NCBI GenBank assembly: GCA_029247685.1 | Contig: JAQWKT010000064.1 | Location: 1-45,587 of the forward strand | From: Crocinitomicaceae bacterium | GTDB taxonomy: Bacteria > Bacteroidota > Bacteroidia > Flavobacteriales_D > Crocinitomicaceae | Length of the DNA: 45,587 nt | Direction: 5' to 3' | Shown here: one piece after another, positions 34,428-44,330 of the stretch | How positions within the stretch are numbered: position 1 is the stretch's first letter | Layout: the number at the start of each line of letters is the position of its first letter | Translations under genes and position numbers: made by a program | The notes under the pieces: model-generated | Database searches by the model: none | Told to the model about the DNA's origin: nothing | What the model saw: the letters and a program-made list of their open reading frames with translations, nothing else

Positions 34428-36887
34428 ATGAAAACAAGTATTTTATTTACCATTTTCTCTTTTTTATTTTTTTCTCATAGTATTGTTGGACAATACACCT
34501 ACTCTGGAAAGGTTACCGATGAAAAAGGAGAGCCGATACCATATGCCAAAATATATGGCAATAAGAATAAAGGAACTGTTTGTAATGAAAAAGGAATTTT
34601 TGAATTTAAAAGCAACTCTCCAGGTATTACGATTACTGCTATTGGATATGAAGAACAAAGACACATTTATTATCCTACATCCCAAAAAACTGAACTTATA
34701 ATTAAATTAAAAAGACAGGTTCAAAATCTTGAAACTGTTCACGTGATTGCAACACGACCACAAATAATTCCTAGCTCAGCAATCCTGATTAGTAAGAAAG
34801 GCGATCTGGAAAAAGACAACTTTGGGCAAGACCTTCCCATTCTTTTACAAAATACGCCATCTGTCGTTACGACCTCAGATGCTGGAGCTGGTGTTGGTTA
34901 TACAGGCATAAGAATTAGAGGTGTGGATGGAGAACGAATTAACGTGACTATTAATGGTATCCCCGTTAATGACCCAGAGTCTCATGGGGTTTGGTGGGTA
35001 AACATGCCCGATTTAATTGGATCAACAGATAATATCCTTGTTCAAAGAGGGGTTGGAACGTCAAGCAATGGCGCAGCATCCTTTGGAGCAAGTATCAATG
35101 TTAAAACCGACAACATTCGTGAAAAATCATATGCCGAAATTGACAATTCTGTAGGTAGTTTTAACACCTGGAAAAGTGGAGTTAAAGCTGGAACTGGACT
35201 AATAAATAACAAATTCTCCATGGATGTTCGTTTGTCAAGGATTTTAAGCGATGGCTATATTGATAGAGCAAGTTCGAATCTTAAATCTTTTTATTTATCT
35301 GGCTCTTATGTAGGAGAAAAATCTCTTGTTAAAGCGATTGCGTTTAGCGGAAAAGAAAGAACTTACCAATCTTGGTATGGGACTCCAGAAAGTAGACTTT
35401 TTGGAAATGGAGAGGAAATGAATGCCTATGCCGACAGAAATTATCTTTCGGATAGTGAACGCGAAAATTTACTTTCTGGTGGTCGAACATATAACTATTA
35501 CGAATATGAAAACGAAGTAGACAACTACCAACAAGACAATTATCAATTGCACTTTACACATGCTTTTTCATCAAAAGCAACACTAAATATTGCAGGACAC
35601 TACACCAAAGGAAGAGGATACTATGAGCAATACAAATACGACCAAAGCCTATCAGAATATGGACTAAACGATATTGTTTCTTCAAGTGATACCATTACTA
35701 GCACTGATTTAATTCGAAGAAGATGGTTAGATAACGATTTTATTGGCGGGGTTTATTCTTTATCGTATAAGATTAATGCAAATCTTGATTTAACCGTTGG
35801 TGGCGCAATAAACACCTACATTGGAAATCATTATGGAGAAATTATTTGGGCAAGAAATGCATCTAACAGTGAAGCTTATGACAAATACTATGACAACAAC
35901 GCACAAAAAACAGAAGCAAGTTCGTATTTAAAGGTTAACTATACAAAAAACAAATGGGCCGTTTATGGAGATCTTCAATATAGAGTTGTAAACTATAATT
36001 TTGGAGGGTTTGATGATGTTTCAGGAGACCTGATTGATATAGACCAGCAAGAAGTGTATGTTTTTTTGAATCCAAAAATTGGTACCTCCTACTCTCCTAA
36101 CGAAAACAACACCCTCTTTTTAAGCGCTGGAATTAGCCAAAGAGAACCGGTAAGAAAAGACTTTAGAGAAAGCTCCGTTAACAGCAGACCTAAACATGAA
36201 ATATTAAGAGATCTAGAACTTGGTCATTCATTGATTACTGATAAACTTAACCTATCAAGTAATATCTACTATATGAATTACATCGATCAGTTGATTAATA
36301 CCGGTAAAATAAATGATGTTGGTTCTTACACAAGAGTAAATGTAGACAACAGTTATAGAGCAGGAATAGAAATCAGCGCCATGTATAGAGTAATCAAATC
36401 TCTTTCCTTAAATGGATCTGTTGCATTAAGTCAAAACAAAATCGCCTCTTTTACAGAATATATAGACAACTATGATGATCCAAATTATGAACAAACACAA
36501 ATAGTTCATGAAAACACGGATATGGCTTTGTCTCCTAATCTAGTGGGAAACATTGGCTTTAGCTATGAACCAATTAAAAATTTAAGTTTTAACTGGATGA
36601 GCAAATACGTTGGCGAGCAGTTTTTGGATAATACCTCTAATAAAGACAATTACAATCGAAAAATTGATGCTTTTTCATATACCAACCTCTCATTAAATTA
36701 TACCCTTAATGATGTGTTATTTAAATCCATGACTTTTGGAGTGCAGTGCAATAACGTATTTAACACTTTATATTCAAACAATGGGTACACTTGGGGATAT
36801 ATTGCAGGAGGTCAAAGAACCGTGGAAAACTTCTACTATCCACAAGCTGGAAGAAACTTTATGGCCAGATTGTTAATTGAATTTTAA
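34428..36887 (+). CDS. TonB-dependent receptor, probable thiamin transporter
   Basis: The 819 aa outer-membrane protein has a signal peptide (MKTSILFTIFSFLFFSHSIVGQ), a carboxypeptidase-regulatory-like domain (about residues 23-100), a plug (about 115-225, with LPILLQNTPSVVTTSDAGAGVGYTGIRIRGVDGERINVTINGIPVNDPESHGV) and a long barrel ending in the aromatic-terminated NFMARLLIEF. The TPP riboswitch directly upstream is the basis for assigning thiamin or a thiamin precursor; Bacteroidota TonB receptors under THI control have been predicted before by comparative genomics. It is a single-gene unit, closed by a strong hairpin at 36902-36926. Confidence 0.9.
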   Translation: MKTSILFTIFSFLFFSHSIVGQYTYSGKVTDEKGEPIPYAKIYGNKNKGTVCNEKGIFEFKSNSPGITITAIGYEEQRHIYYPTSQKTELIIKLKRQVQNLETVHVIATRPQIIPSSAILISKKGDLEKDNFGQDLPILLQNTPSVVTTSDAGAGVGYTGIRIRGVDGERINVTINGIPVNDPESHGVWWVNMPDLIGSTDNILVQRGVGTSSNGAASFGASINVKTDNIREKSYAEIDNSVGSFNTWKSGVKAGTGLINNKFSMDVRLSRILSDGYIDRASSNLKSFYLSGSYVGEKSLVKAIAFSGKERTYQSWYGTPESRLFGNGEEMNAYADRNYLSDSERENLLSGGRTYNYYEYENEVDNYQQDNYQLHFTHAFSSKATLNIAGHYTKGRGYYEQYKYDQSLSEYGLNDIVSSSDTITSTDLIRRRWLDNDFIGGVYSLSYKINANLDLTVGGAINTYIGNHYGEIIWARNASNSEAYDKYYDNNAQKTEASSYLKVNYTKNKWAVYGDLQYRVVNYNFGGFDDVSGDLIDIDQQEVYVFLNPKIGTSYSPNENNTLFLSAGISQREPVRKDFRESSVNSRPKHEILRDLELGHSLITDKLNLSSNIYYMNYIDQLINTGKINDVGSYTRVNVDNSYRAGIEISAMYRVIKSLSLNGSVALSQNKIASFTEYIDNYDDPNYEQTQIVHENTDMALSPNLVGNIGFSYEPIKNLSFNWMSKYVGEQFLDNTSNKDNYNRKIDAFSYTNLSLNYTLNDVLFKSMTFGVQCNNVFNTLYSNNGYTWGYIAGGQRTVENFYYPQAGRNFMARLLIEF

Positions 36888-36901
36888 AAAAGAAAATAAA
36901 A

Positions 36902-36926
36902 AAAGGGAAGCGATGCGCTTCCCTTT
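36902..36926. terminator. Bidirectional terminator between TonB receptor and atpC
   Basis: A perfect 11-bp stem (36902-36912 with 36916-36926, AAAGGGAAGCG/CGCTTCCCTTT) has a 3-base loop. On the minus strand it runs into a long T-rich tract and ends the atpD-atpC transcript; on the plus strand the tail is weaker (TTTAATATTT) but can still serve the receptor gene. Confidence 0.9.
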
Positions 36927-36947
36927 AATATTTATATAAGCAAACTA

Positions 36948-37232
36948 TTACTCTGCTAAAATTATCATTTTATCGTTTTGCAACTCTACCACTCCTCCAT
37001 TAATAGATACTGAAATCTGGTTGTTTGAAGAAGAGGATATTTGATCGCTAGTAAATTTTTCAGCATCAAACTTATCAGAAAGATTCATGTTTATTTCTCC
37101 TTTCTTTAAAGACGAGATAATAGAAGCATGTCCATTAAGTACCTGAAAAATTCCATCTAAACCAGGCAAGGATACAGAATCTGCATTGCCTGAATAAATA
37201 CTTGATACTGGGGTTAAAATCTCTACTTGCAT
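36948..37232 (-). CDS. atpC: ATP synthase F1 epsilon subunit
   Basis: The 94 aa product is the short epsilon form that contains the N-terminal beta-sandwich only (MQVEILTPVSSIYSGNADSVSLPGLDGIFQVLNGHA), without the C-terminal two-helix inhibitor domain of the E. coli protein, as usual in Bacteroidota. It lies 2 bases after atpD and ends before the strong terminator. The C-terminal stretch VSINGGVVELQNDKMIILAE matches the family. Confidence 0.95.
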   Translation of the reverse strand: MQVEILTPVSSIYSGNADSVSLPGLDGIFQVLNGHASIISSLKKGEINMNLSDKFDAEKFTSDQISSSSNNQISVSINGGVVELQNDKMIILAE

Positions 37233-37234
37233 GA

Positions 37235-38809
<1,575 letters not shown>

Positions 38810-38813
38810 CTTT

Positions 38814-40055
38814 TTATTGAAAAAAATTATTTTTCAACATGCCATTAACAAATCTCCTTCTAGCAAGAAATCGAACCGTTAAAAAAGAAAAAGAAATCGT
38901 TAAAAAAATAACTAACGAAACTATATATACTGCATCTACAAATTTAAGAACTATTGGAAAAGGTTCATTGGTTCCAGGCATTAATAAAACAGATTCCGAG
39001 AGCTGAATAAAACAAATTCCATAACCCAACAAAAGACCAAAAAGAACACCTATTGCTGAAATTAAGCTCCCAACATAAAAAAACAAGGAAACCACATGCT
39101 TTTTAGACAAGCCCATTCCTGTTAAAACTTTTAAGTTTTTTGATTTTTCAGCAAACATAATTGTAATAGATGAAATCAAGTTAAATGAAGAAAGAATAAA
39201 AACAAAAATCAAAATAAGAATCACGATAATTTTTTCAGATTTGCTTGTTTTAAAAATTAACTCATTTTTTTCAACTCTTGTTTTTACTACAAAATCACTT
39301 CCTATGTTTTTTTGAATTTTTTCTTTTATTTCAGTAGCATTAACCCCTTTTTTAAGGTCTATACAGATAGAACTTAACTCTTTTTTATACCCAAGAAGAT
39401 CTCTTGCCTTTTCCAATGGAAGTAATAAAACCTCTTCATTAACTTCTTTATTAAAGTTTATTGCATTCTGAATGTGAAATTCCTGTATGTAAAACGGATT
39501 TTTTCCTACTCTAATTTTTAAATCTCTTTTGGGAGCATAGCACAATATTTTATCCCAAAAACCATCTTCATCGCGATTAATATTTAGCTTTTTCAATAAT
39601 CCAGCGCCAATAAAACAAAAATAAGGAGCTTTCTTCTTATTGTTGGCAGTAGTAATTAAATGTTTATTAATATTGCTTATATCCAAAAAAGAACTATCTA
39701 CCCCAACCACTCTCGCATTCACCCATTTTTTTTTATTTTTTAACACTACAAATTCCTCTACAATTCTAGAGTAGTCATTTACTTCTTTTTGAGTGGATAT
39801 AAAAGATAAATTTAGTTGGTTTTCTTCAAATGTTTTGGTTTTAACAGAAGTGATTTCAAGATCCGTATCAAAATCCGAATACATCCGATCAATCATAAAT
39901 TCAATTCCATTAAATGCAGAAATCAAAATAACAAGTGCTGCAGTTGAAACTGCTATACCCAAAATAGAAATTCCAGTAATTAAATTAATCGCATTTCTTT
40001 TCTTCCATGCAAATAAATAGCGACGAGCTAATAAAAAAGAAACCTTCTTTGACAC
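38814..40055 (-). CDS. FtsX-like ABC permease, LolC/LolE type
   Basis: The 413 aa product has one N-terminal membrane segment (NLITGISILGIAVSTAALVILISAFNGIE, about residues 20-48), a large periplasmic domain (about 50-270), and three C-terminal membrane segments, the plan of MacB/LolC/E permeases. The N-terminus (LLARRYLFAWKKRNAINLITGISILG) matches LolC/E, which release lipoproteins from the inner membrane to LolA. The ATPase (LolD) is not in this window. It starts at a GTG at 40055, one base after the rbfA stop, so it is probably cotranscribed with rbfA. Confidence 0.88.
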   Translation of the reverse strand: MSKKVSFLLARRYLFAWKKRNAINLITGISILGIAVSTAALVILISAFNGIEFMIDRMYSDFDTDLEITSVKTKTFEENQLNLSFISTQKEVNDYSRIVEEFVVLKNKKKWVNARVVGVDSSFLDISNINKHLITTANNKKKAPYFCFIGAGLLKKLNINRDEDGFWDKILCYAPKRDLKIRVGKNPFYIQEFHIQNAINFNKEVNEEVLLLPLEKARDLLGYKKELSSICIDLKKGVNATEIKEKIQKNIGSDFVVKTRVEKNELIFKTSKSEKIIVILILIFVFILSSFNLISSITIMFAEKSKNLKVLTGMGLSKKHVVSLFFYVGSLISAIGVLFGLLLGYGICFIQLSESVLLMPGTNEPFPIVLKFVDAVYIVSLVIFLTISFSFLTVRFLARRRFVNGMLKNNFFQ

Positions 40056-40056
40056 T

Positions 40057-40392
40057 TTATTTTTTCAGTAATTTTTCAATTTTTTCGGCATAATCCAATG
40101 AATCATCGACAAAAAAATGCAACTCAGGAATTTTACGCATGTTTTTCAATCGCTTTCCTATTTCCCCTCGAATTTTACTTCGCCGAGACTTTATACTTTC
40201 CAATACGACAGATTTATCTGCTTTTCCAAAAATACTCACATAACATTTTGCCAATGATAAATCAGGAGTTATTCGAACAATAGTTATTGTAACCATAGAA
40301 CCATGAGAAAACTCTGCCGAATTTTTTAAAAAATAATTAGAAAGCTCTATTTGAATTGCAGATTCGATTTTTTGTTGCCTTATTGATGCCAT
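40057..40392 (-). CDS. rbfA: 30S ribosome-binding factor A
   Basis: The 111 aa KH-fold protein has the RbfA features: MASIRQQKIESAIQIELSNYFLK, MVTITIVRITPDLSLAKCYVSIFG and the C-terminal IRGEIGKRLKNMRKIPELHFFVDDSLDYAEKIEKLL. It binds 16S rRNA in late 30S maturation and cold adaptation. It is cotranscribed with the LolC/E-like gene and diverges from the MsbA-like exporter. Confidence 0.95.
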   Translation of the reverse strand: MASIRQQKIESAIQIELSNYFLKNSAEFSHGSMVTITIVRITPDLSLAKCYVSIFGKADKSVVLESIKSRRSKIRGEIGKRLKNMRKIPELHFFVDDSLDYAEKIEKLLKK

Positions 40393-40398
40393 ATTTTA

Positions 40399-40406
40399 CA
40401 AAGTTA
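40399..40406 (-). promoter_or_regulatory. Candidate -7 box for rbfA
   Basis: TAACTTTG on the minus strand fits TAnnTTTG and lies 6 bases before the rbfA ATG, so the leader would be almost absent. Confidence 0.4.
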
Positions 40407-40451
40407 AAAATTACTTCGTCTTGATAGGACATTTAGGACATTGTAAAAGAT

Positions 40452-40459
40452 TATATTTG
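40452..40459 (+). promoter_or_regulatory. Candidate -7 box for the MsbA-like exporter
   Basis: TATATTTG fits TAnnTTTG and lies 8 bases before the ATG at 40468. No TTG at 17-23 bases upstream was found. Confidence 0.45.
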
Positions 40460-40467
40460 TTTTTAAT

Positions 40468-42309
40468 ATGAAATATTTAAGAGAAATATTCCGATATACA
40501 TTTAAATATAAAGCACTTGCAATGCTTACTATTGGGTGTAATTTGTTTTTTGTAATATTTAATCTTTTATCCCTTGTCTTATTTATTCCATTTCTTCAGC
40601 TTATTTTTAAAAGCAATTCTTTGGAAAAAGGTATTCAAAAACCTGTTTTTTCAGGAGACTTTGTCGACCTAATTAATCACATCAAGGACAGTTACAATTA
40701 TAACATGCAAAAAATGGTTCAAGAAAACCCTTTGGATGCCTTATTTTTTGTTTGTGTAAGTGTTTTTGCTGCATTTTTCTTGAAAAATTTATTTCGGTAT
40801 GGTGCAGTTTGGTTTCAATCCGAACTTAGAATGAGAGTCGTTAGAGACATTCGAAACACCCTTTTCAAAAAAGCCATAAACCTTCCTTTGTCCTTCCACA
40901 CCCAAGAAAAAAAAGGAGACCTTATGGCTCGAATGAATAGCGATGTTGGAGAAATTGAAAATGCCGTTATTAGCATGATGGAGCTTGTTTTTAGGGAGCC
41001 AATTTCCATCATCATTCATGTTAGCACATTATTATATTTAAGCCCATCTCTTTCTGTTGCTTCCTTCTTTTTGCTCCCAATCTCAGCGCTAATAATATCT
41101 CGCATTGGAAAAAGCTTAAAGAGAACCGCAAAAAAAGGGCAGCACCAAATGGGGCTTCTTTATTCTGCAATGGAAGAAGGCTTAGGTGGCATTAGAATAA
41201 TTAAAGCGTTTCATGCTCAAGAATTCATTAACAAAAGCTTTGAAGAAATTAATCTTCGATACCAAAAACTAATTACTCGTGCATTTAGAAAAAGAGACCT
41301 CTCCCCTCTTTTAAATGAAACGATTGGTGCCGGAGTAATGATTAGCCTGGTATGGCTTGGAGGTTCCATGATTTTAAATCAATCAGAGAACCATTTAACT
41401 GGAGAGTTATTTATTACATTCATTATTGTTTTTTCTCAGCTTTTAAGACCAATTCAAGGGATCTCAAACAGTATGGCCAACCTAAACAAATCAAAAGCTT
41501 CTCAGGATCGAATTAATGAAATATTAAAAACCGATCTAAAAATAACCAATCCGAAAAAACCGATTAAACTAACTGAATTTAAGGATAAAATTGAATATAA
41601 AAACGTAGGATTTTACTATAAAAAAGACCCTGTTTTAAAAAACATAAACCTTTCTATAAAAAAAGGAGAATCGATTGCCTTAGTTGGTGAATCAGGAAGT
41701 GGAAAGTCGACCATTGCCGACCTTTTGCCAAGATTTTATGACACCATCGATGGCGAAGTTACCTTTGATGGAGTTAACATTAAAAATGTAGCTATCTCTC
41801 AACTTAGAAAAAAAATCGGCATTGTTTCTCAAGAATCCATTTTATTTAACACGACTGTTGCTGAAAACATTTCTTTTGGTGACTCTAATCCATCAATAGA
41901 GCGAATCATCGAAGCTGCAAAAACAGCGAATGCACATGGCTTTATTTCGGAGCTAGAAAATGGATATGAAACCACAATAGGAGAAAGAGGCAACATGCTT
42001 TCTGGGGGACAAAAACAACGATTATGCATTGCTCGTGCAATCTATAAAAACCCCGAAATAATGATCTTAGATGAAGCAACATCTGCATTAGATACGCAAT
42101 CGGAAAAACAAGTTCAACAAGCATTGGACAATCTAATGAAAAACAGAACCTCTATTATTATTGCACATAGACTAAGTACAATAAAAAATGCGAATGAAAT
42201 AATTGTACTTGATAAAGGGGGGATCCTTGAACGAGGAAATCACAAATCTCTATTAAAGTCAAAAGGGGCCTATTTTAAGTTATGCCAACTTCAAGGAATT
42301 AATGAGTAA
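40468..42309 (+). CDS. MsbA-like ABC exporter (fused membrane and ATPase domains)
   Basis: The 613 aa half-transporter has six membrane segments in about residues 1-320 and a nucleotide-binding domain from about 360. Walker A is GESGSGKST (about residue 410), the Q-loop SQES, the signature LSGGQKQR (about 511), Walker B IMILDEATSALD (about 531) and the H-loop IIAHRLST (about 565). A homodimer of this type flips lipids or exports drugs; MsbA-type lipid A transport is the usual essential role, but the substrate is not shown by the sequence. The next gene follows after 3 bases. Confidence 0.92.
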   Translation: MKYLREIFRYTFKYKALAMLTIGCNLFFVIFNLLSLVLFIPFLQLIFKSNSLEKGIQKPVFSGDFVDLINHIKDSYNYNMQKMVQENPLDALFFVCVSVFAAFFLKNLFRYGAVWFQSELRMRVVRDIRNTLFKKAINLPLSFHTQEKKGDLMARMNSDVGEIENAVISMMELVFREPISIIIHVSTLLYLSPSLSVASFFLLPISALIISRIGKSLKRTAKKGQHQMGLLYSAMEEGLGGIRIIKAFHAQEFINKSFEEINLRYQKLITRAFRKRDLSPLLNETIGAGVMISLVWLGGSMILNQSENHLTGELFITFIIVFSQLLRPIQGISNSMANLNKSKASQDRINEILKTDLKITNPKKPIKLTEFKDKIEYKNVGFYYKKDPVLKNINLSIKKGESIALVGESGSGKSTIADLLPRFYDTIDGEVTFDGVNIKNVAISQLRKKIGIVSQESILFNTTVAENISFGDSNPSIERIIEAAKTANAHGFISELENGYETTIGERGNMLSGGQKQRLCIARAIYKNPEIMILDEATSALDTQSEKQVQQALDNLMKNRTSIIIAHRLSTIKNANEIIVLDKGGILERGNHKSLLKSKGAYFKLCQLQGINE

Positions 42310-42312
42310 ATT

Positions 42313-43347
42313 ATGAAGACAACAGGAATTTTTCTTGTGAAGAATGGAAAAAGTGAATTCGCCTTTGCAACTAAAAAATATTCTCTCCCCAAACTAAAAG
42401 AAGACGAATTTTTAATTGAATCAGAAGCATTTGGACTTAATTATGCTGAAGTAATGGCTCGAAACGGCCTTTATCAGGACAGTCCAAAAAAACCATGTGT
42501 GTTAGGGTATGAAAATGTTGGGAGAATTATTAAATCTGGAAACAACAAAGACGACAAACTTCTTGGAAAAAGAGTGGTCGCATTTTGCAGATTTGGAGGC
42601 TACTCCAAACACGTTATTGCTAAAAAAATAGCAATCGCTGAGATTGATGACATGCCTGTAAGCCATGCACTTTCTCTTTGCACTCAAGGGGTTACCGCAT
42701 ATTACATGTCCCACTACATTTCTCCCATTCACAATGGGGACAGAGTCCTTATTCATGCTGCTACTGGTGGAGTTGGAAACCTTCTTATACAACTATCCAA
42801 AATACAGGGAGCTATCGTTTTTGCTAAAGTTGGTGGAGAAGAAAAAGAAACAATCGCAAAAAAACTTGGAGCAGATTACACCTTGAATTATAGAAAAGAA
42901 AACTACTTCAAAAAAATCACTACGCTATTAAACAAACAAAAGCTCGATTGTATTTACAATCCAGTTGGTGGTTCAACATTTAAAAAAGACTTTTCTCTAC
43001 TGCAAAGTGGCGGGAAAATATTTCTATTTGGTGCTTCAGAAATTAATCCATCTGGGTGGAAATTATGGAATATTATACGGTTTATTAAAAAAATGGGGTT
43101 ATTAATCCCGGTTCAATTAATTGGGTCATCCAAATCAATTATAGGGGTTAATATGCTTCGAATCGCAGATGAAAAACCATTTATAATAGAAACCTGTCTC
43201 AAAGAAATGATCGCTTTATACAAAAAAGGACAAATATCCCCTCTAAAGGGTTCTTCTTTTAAAAGCAATGAAATATCCAAAGCCCATCAATTTTTAGAAT
43301 CAGGGAAATCAACCGGTAAAATTACCGTAGAATGGGAAAAAAGTTAA
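42313..43347 (+). CDS. Medium-chain dehydrogenase/quinone oxidoreductase-like protein
   Basis: The 344 aa protein has the MDR fold: an N-terminal GroES-like domain (EAFGLNYAEVMARNGLYQ, PCVLGYENVGRII) and a Rossmann domain with the nucleotide loop ATGGVGNLLIQL (about residues 150-161) and KLGADYTLNYRKENY. The catalytic zinc ligands of alcohol dehydrogenases are not evident, as in the zeta-crystallin/VAT-1 branch that uses NADPH. The substrate is unknown. It is in an operon with the ABC exporter, 3 bases away, and its stop overlaps that of the convergent fabD. Confidence 0.88.
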   Translation: MKTTGIFLVKNGKSEFAFATKKYSLPKLKEDEFLIESEAFGLNYAEVMARNGLYQDSPKKPCVLGYENVGRIIKSGNNKDDKLLGKRVVAFCRFGGYSKHVIAKKIAIAEIDDMPVSHALSLCTQGVTAYYMSHYISPIHNGDRVLIHAATGGVGNLLIQLSKIQGAIVFAKVGGEEKETIAKKLGADYTLNYRKENYFKKITTLLNKQKLDCIYNPVGGSTFKKDFSLLQSGGKIFLFGASEINPSGWKLWNIIRFIKKMGLLIPVQLIGSSKSIIGVNMLRIADEKPFIIETCLKEMIALYKKGQISPLKGSSFKSNEISKAHQFLESGKSTGKITVEWEKS

Positions 43348-44225
43348 ATGGAAGCACTGCTACAAGGAAATGCTCTATCGACTTTTTTAAACAATCCTTG
43401 CAATACTTTACCAGGACCAACCTCAACAACTTCTTTTGCTCCATCATTTATCATCTGATGCATGGTTTGTGTCCAACGAACGGGTGCCGTTAATTGAGAA
43501 ACCAGGTTTTTCTTTATCTCGGACGGATCAGTAATCGCGGAAGCTATTACATTTTGATACACAGGACATATTGGGTTTTGAAAAGACGTGTTTTCAATTG
43601 CAGCTGCTAGCTCTTCTCTTGCAGGCTCCATTAATGGAGAATGAAATGCACCTCCAACTGGAAGGAGTAACGCCCTTCTTGCTCCTGCTTCTGAAAGTTT
43701 TTCACAAGCCTTTTGGACGGAAGCAGTCGATCCAGAAATAACTAATTGTCCGGGACAATTATAATTAGCAGGAACAACAACTCCTTCTATTTGAGAACAA
43801 ATATCTTGAACCAAATCATCTTCTAAACCAAGTATAGCGGCCATAGTGGATGACTGCATTTCACATGCTTTTTGCATTGCTTTTGATCGCATAGAGACAA
43901 GAGTTAAACCATCTTCAAAAGACAAACATTTATTTGCTACTAAAGCTGAAAACTCACCAAGAGAGTGACCAGCAACCATGTCTGGAAAAAATTGCTCACC
44001 AATACATTTAGCCAAAATTGTGGAATGTAAAAAAATAGCAGGTTGAGTAACCTTGGTTTCTTTCAATTGATCGGCAGACCCCTCAAACATAACTTTTGAA
44101 ATATCGAAACCCAAAATTTCATTTGCAAGTTCAAATAAATCTTTGGCTTCTTTTGAACTTTCATAAAGATCTTTACCCATCCCAGAAAATTGCGCTCCCT
44201 GTCCAGGAAAAACAAATGCTTTCAT
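43344..44225 (-). CDS. fabD: Malonyl-CoA:ACP transacylase
   Basis: FabD loads malonate from CoA to acyl carrier protein for fatty acid synthesis. The 293 aa protein has FPGQGAQFSGMG at the start, the catalytic serine in GHSLGEFSALV (about residue 92), the active-site His region GGAFHSPLM (about residue 200), and the C-terminal VEVGPGKVLQGLFKKV. No other fab genes adjoin it. Confidence 0.96.
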   Translation of the reverse strand: MKAFVFPGQGAQFSGMGKDLYESSKEAKDLFELANEILGFDISKVMFEGSADQLKETKVTQPAIFLHSTILAKCIGEQFFPDMVAGHSLGEFSALVANKCLSFEDGLTLVSMRSKAMQKACEMQSSTMAAILGLEDDLVQDICSQIEGVVVPANYNCPGQLVISGSTASVQKACEKLSEAGARRALLLPVGGAFHSPLMEPAREELAAAIENTSFQNPICPVYQNVIASAITDPSEIKKNLVSQLTAPVRWTQTMHQMINDGAKEVVEVGPGKVLQGLFKKVDRAFPCSSASI

Positions 44226-44239
44226 ATTCTTTTTTTTGA

Positions 44240-44247
44240 CAAAATTA
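44240..44247 (-). promoter_or_regulatory. Candidate -7 box for fabD
   Basis: TAATTTTG on the minus strand fits TAnnTTTG and lies 14 bases before the fabD ATG. No clear -33 TTG. Confidence 0.4.
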
Positions 44248-44318
44248 ATAAAACATAAAAAGTATCAATAAAAAAAAAGACAATAAAAAAACTATTGCTT
44301 ATGATTTTAAATTTTGGA

Positions 44319-44326
44319 TACTTTTG
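44319..44326 (+). promoter_or_regulatory. Candidate -7 box overlapping the ABC exporter's apparent start
   Basis: TACTTTTG fits TAnnTTTG, sits inside the frame's upstream extension, and ends 4 bases before an in-frame GTG (44331). This is the same geometry as the TetR gene at 24094-24108. Confidence 0.5.
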
Positions 44327-44330
44327 TCAA

